From contig JAJDTE010000109.1 of NCBI GenBank assembly GCA_022827325.1, forward strand, positions 1-14,864: 14,864 bases of DNA. Direction: 5' to 3'. The translations under genes and the position numbers were made by a program. The notes under the pieces were generated by a model. It saw nothing but the letters and a program-made list of their open reading frames with translations. It had not been told where the DNA came from and did no database searches. The DNA comes from VYFG01 sp022827325 (GTDB lineage: Bacteria; Pseudomonadota; Gammaproteobacteria; Arenicellales; Poriferihabitantaceae). Every line of letters begins with the position of its first letter. Position 1 is the stretch's first letter. Positions 14,347 to 14,864 of this stretch are shown here, in pieces.

Positions 14347-14663
14347 TATGCGGTAGCCTTGGATCTGGATCTTGTCGAAACACAGAAACATTGGCCGAAG
14401 GGGTGTCGGAGGCATGTTCCAAATTCGGTGGTATTCTCGGGCAGTATGGCTTCAAGCACGTTCAGGACATCCTGTATGTAACCGAGAACGAGGACATGGC
14501 GAATCTATTCCAGGCGATCATGGAACTGCACAATCAGGCGTGGTTCCTTCAATTAGTACGCGACATCCGGGCTTTCAGCATTGAACATTGGTCTGATTTC
14601 ACGGGTGTGGTGGAACAATTTACCAGGGCCACACTTGCCAGATTTATCTATAGCTGTGTATAG
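14347..14663 (+). pseudogene. vapD: VapD-like endoribonuclease gene, frameshifted and without its usual start
   Basis: VapD proteins are small Cas2-like ribonuclease toxins of about 95 residues. Here the N-terminal part YAVALDLDLVETQKHWPKG is encoded in one frame (14347-14403), while the rest (GVSEACSKFGGILGQYGF, VTENEDMANLFQA, VRDIRAFSIEHWSDFTGVV) is in another. The break falls at CCGAAGGGGTGTCG, where one more G would rejoin the frames. The codon before TAT is AAA rather than a start codon, so the expected Met-Tyr-Ala start is also missing. A continuous 112-residue frame from ATG 14325, overlapping the preceding gene by 20 bases, covers the C-terminal part but replaces the conserved first strand and its acidic residues with unrelated sequence. 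It is therefore probably inactive. Programmed -1 shifting is possible but the G-AAG-GGG site is poor. The C-terminus is a little longer than usual. Confidence 0.85.
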
Positions 14664-14730
14664 CAGCAAACCTTAACCACTCATCGCAACATAGTGCGCT
14701 TCCAGAAGCCACGAAGTCAAACCAGTATGG

Positions 14731-14799
14731 CGCGACAAACAGGATGAGAGTTCCGCGACAATCTGGATGAGAAAGTGTCGCGACAGTTGAGATGATGCC
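14731..14799. repeat. Three imperfect direct repeats, probable end of an insertion sequence
   Basis: CGCGACA occurs at 14731-14737, 14754-14760 and 14779-14785, in each case followed by a related stretch (AACAGGATGAGA, ATCTGGATGAGA, GTTGAGATGATG). The third copy is part of the perfect 10-bp palindrome TGTCGCGACA (14776-14785). Tandem repeats of about 23-25 bases directly before a transposase start are typical of IS21-like and some IS481-like ends, where they bind the transposase. The exact tip of the element cannot be set. Confidence 0.5.
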
Positions 14800-14814
14800 C
14801 TGAAGGAGGTGGTC

Positions 14815-14864
14815 GTGGCAATGGCCATCGTAGGGGCGGATTTGCCCGCATGGTCCGGCGTATT
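14815..14864 (+). CDS. Start of an open frame cut off by the window end (possible transposase)
   Basis: A very strong ribosome-binding site, AAGGAGGT (14803-14810), lies 4 bases before GTG 14815 and 10 bases before an in-frame ATG 14821. The frame stays open to the window edge and reads MAMAIVGADLPAWSGV from the GTG. Sixteen residues are too few to identify it. The direct repeats just upstream suggest an IS21- or IS481-like transposase gene. A REP-like sequence at 14830-14849 lies within the frame, so the gene may instead be interrupted or fortuitous. Confidence 0.4.
   Translation, partial: MAMAIVGADLPAWSGV
14830..14849. repeat. REP-like palindrome
   Basis: GTAGGGGCGGATTTGCCCGC has the REP-type head GTAGGRGCG and a short palindrome: GGGC (14834-14837) with GCCC (14844-14847), or GCGG (14836-14839) with CCGC (14846-14849). 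It resembles the element at 1204. The match is by eye. Confidence 0.4.

Noticed and set aside
13778..14700. Integron cassette sites (attC) around the toxin-antitoxin genes
   Set aside because: A GTTAAAT core-like heptamer occurs at 13929, but no paired inverse core at a suitable distance was found.
1..14864. CRISPR array, tRNA or rRNA genes
   Set aside because: No regularly spaced repeats with spacers, no tRNA cloverleaf and no rRNA-like sequence were seen.

Overview
The window looks like chromosome of a high-GC gammaproteobacterium. This is inferred from strongly G/C-ending codons, a DUF3461-type gene, a YcaD-like MFS gene and REP-like palindromes of the GTAGGAGCG type; the species cannot be named from the sequence. 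About 12.2 kb of metabolic and transport genes are followed by about 2.7 kb of accessory DNA that is visibly richer in A/T.

Layout, positions 1-12188: the 3' end of a rhodanese is followed by a DapA/NAL-superfamily lyase whose diagnostic DapA residues are changed. A 614-base non-coding leader with one good promoter candidate then opens a complete peptide-type ABC importer. Its genes are a Tat-exported binding protein, a strong terminator, two permeases and one fused two-domain ATPase with a C-terminal four-cysteine motif. A small DUF3461-like gene closes the run. A YcaD-like MFS transporter lies on the opposite strand. Divergent to it is an amidase gene overlapping a formylglycine-type sulfatase gene by 4 bp. 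Both enzymes lack export signals, so they probably act in the cytoplasm on something imported. A link between the ABC importer, the lyase, the amidase and the sulfatase is a hypothesis from proximity only.

Layout, positions 12189-14864: this is a toxin-antitoxin and mobile-DNA patch. It holds an orphan ribbon-helix-helix (CopG-type) antitoxin on the minus strand, next to what looks like the right end of an IS605/TnpB-type element. An intact Xre/MbcA-type antitoxin plus RES-domain toxin pair follows, with a clear promoter and an inverted-repeat operator. After a 366-base gap come a DUF5397-like small protein and a VapD-like ribonuclease gene that carries a frameshift in a G run and has lost its usual start codon. 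The window ends in direct repeats that resemble an insertion-sequence end, a strong ribosome-binding site, and the start of an open frame cut off by the window edge.

The most notable points are the broken VapD gene beside its intact putative partner, the three neighbouring toxin-antitoxin loci in different states of decay, the overlapping amidase-sulfatase pair, and the lyase whose active site argues against a role in lysine synthesis.
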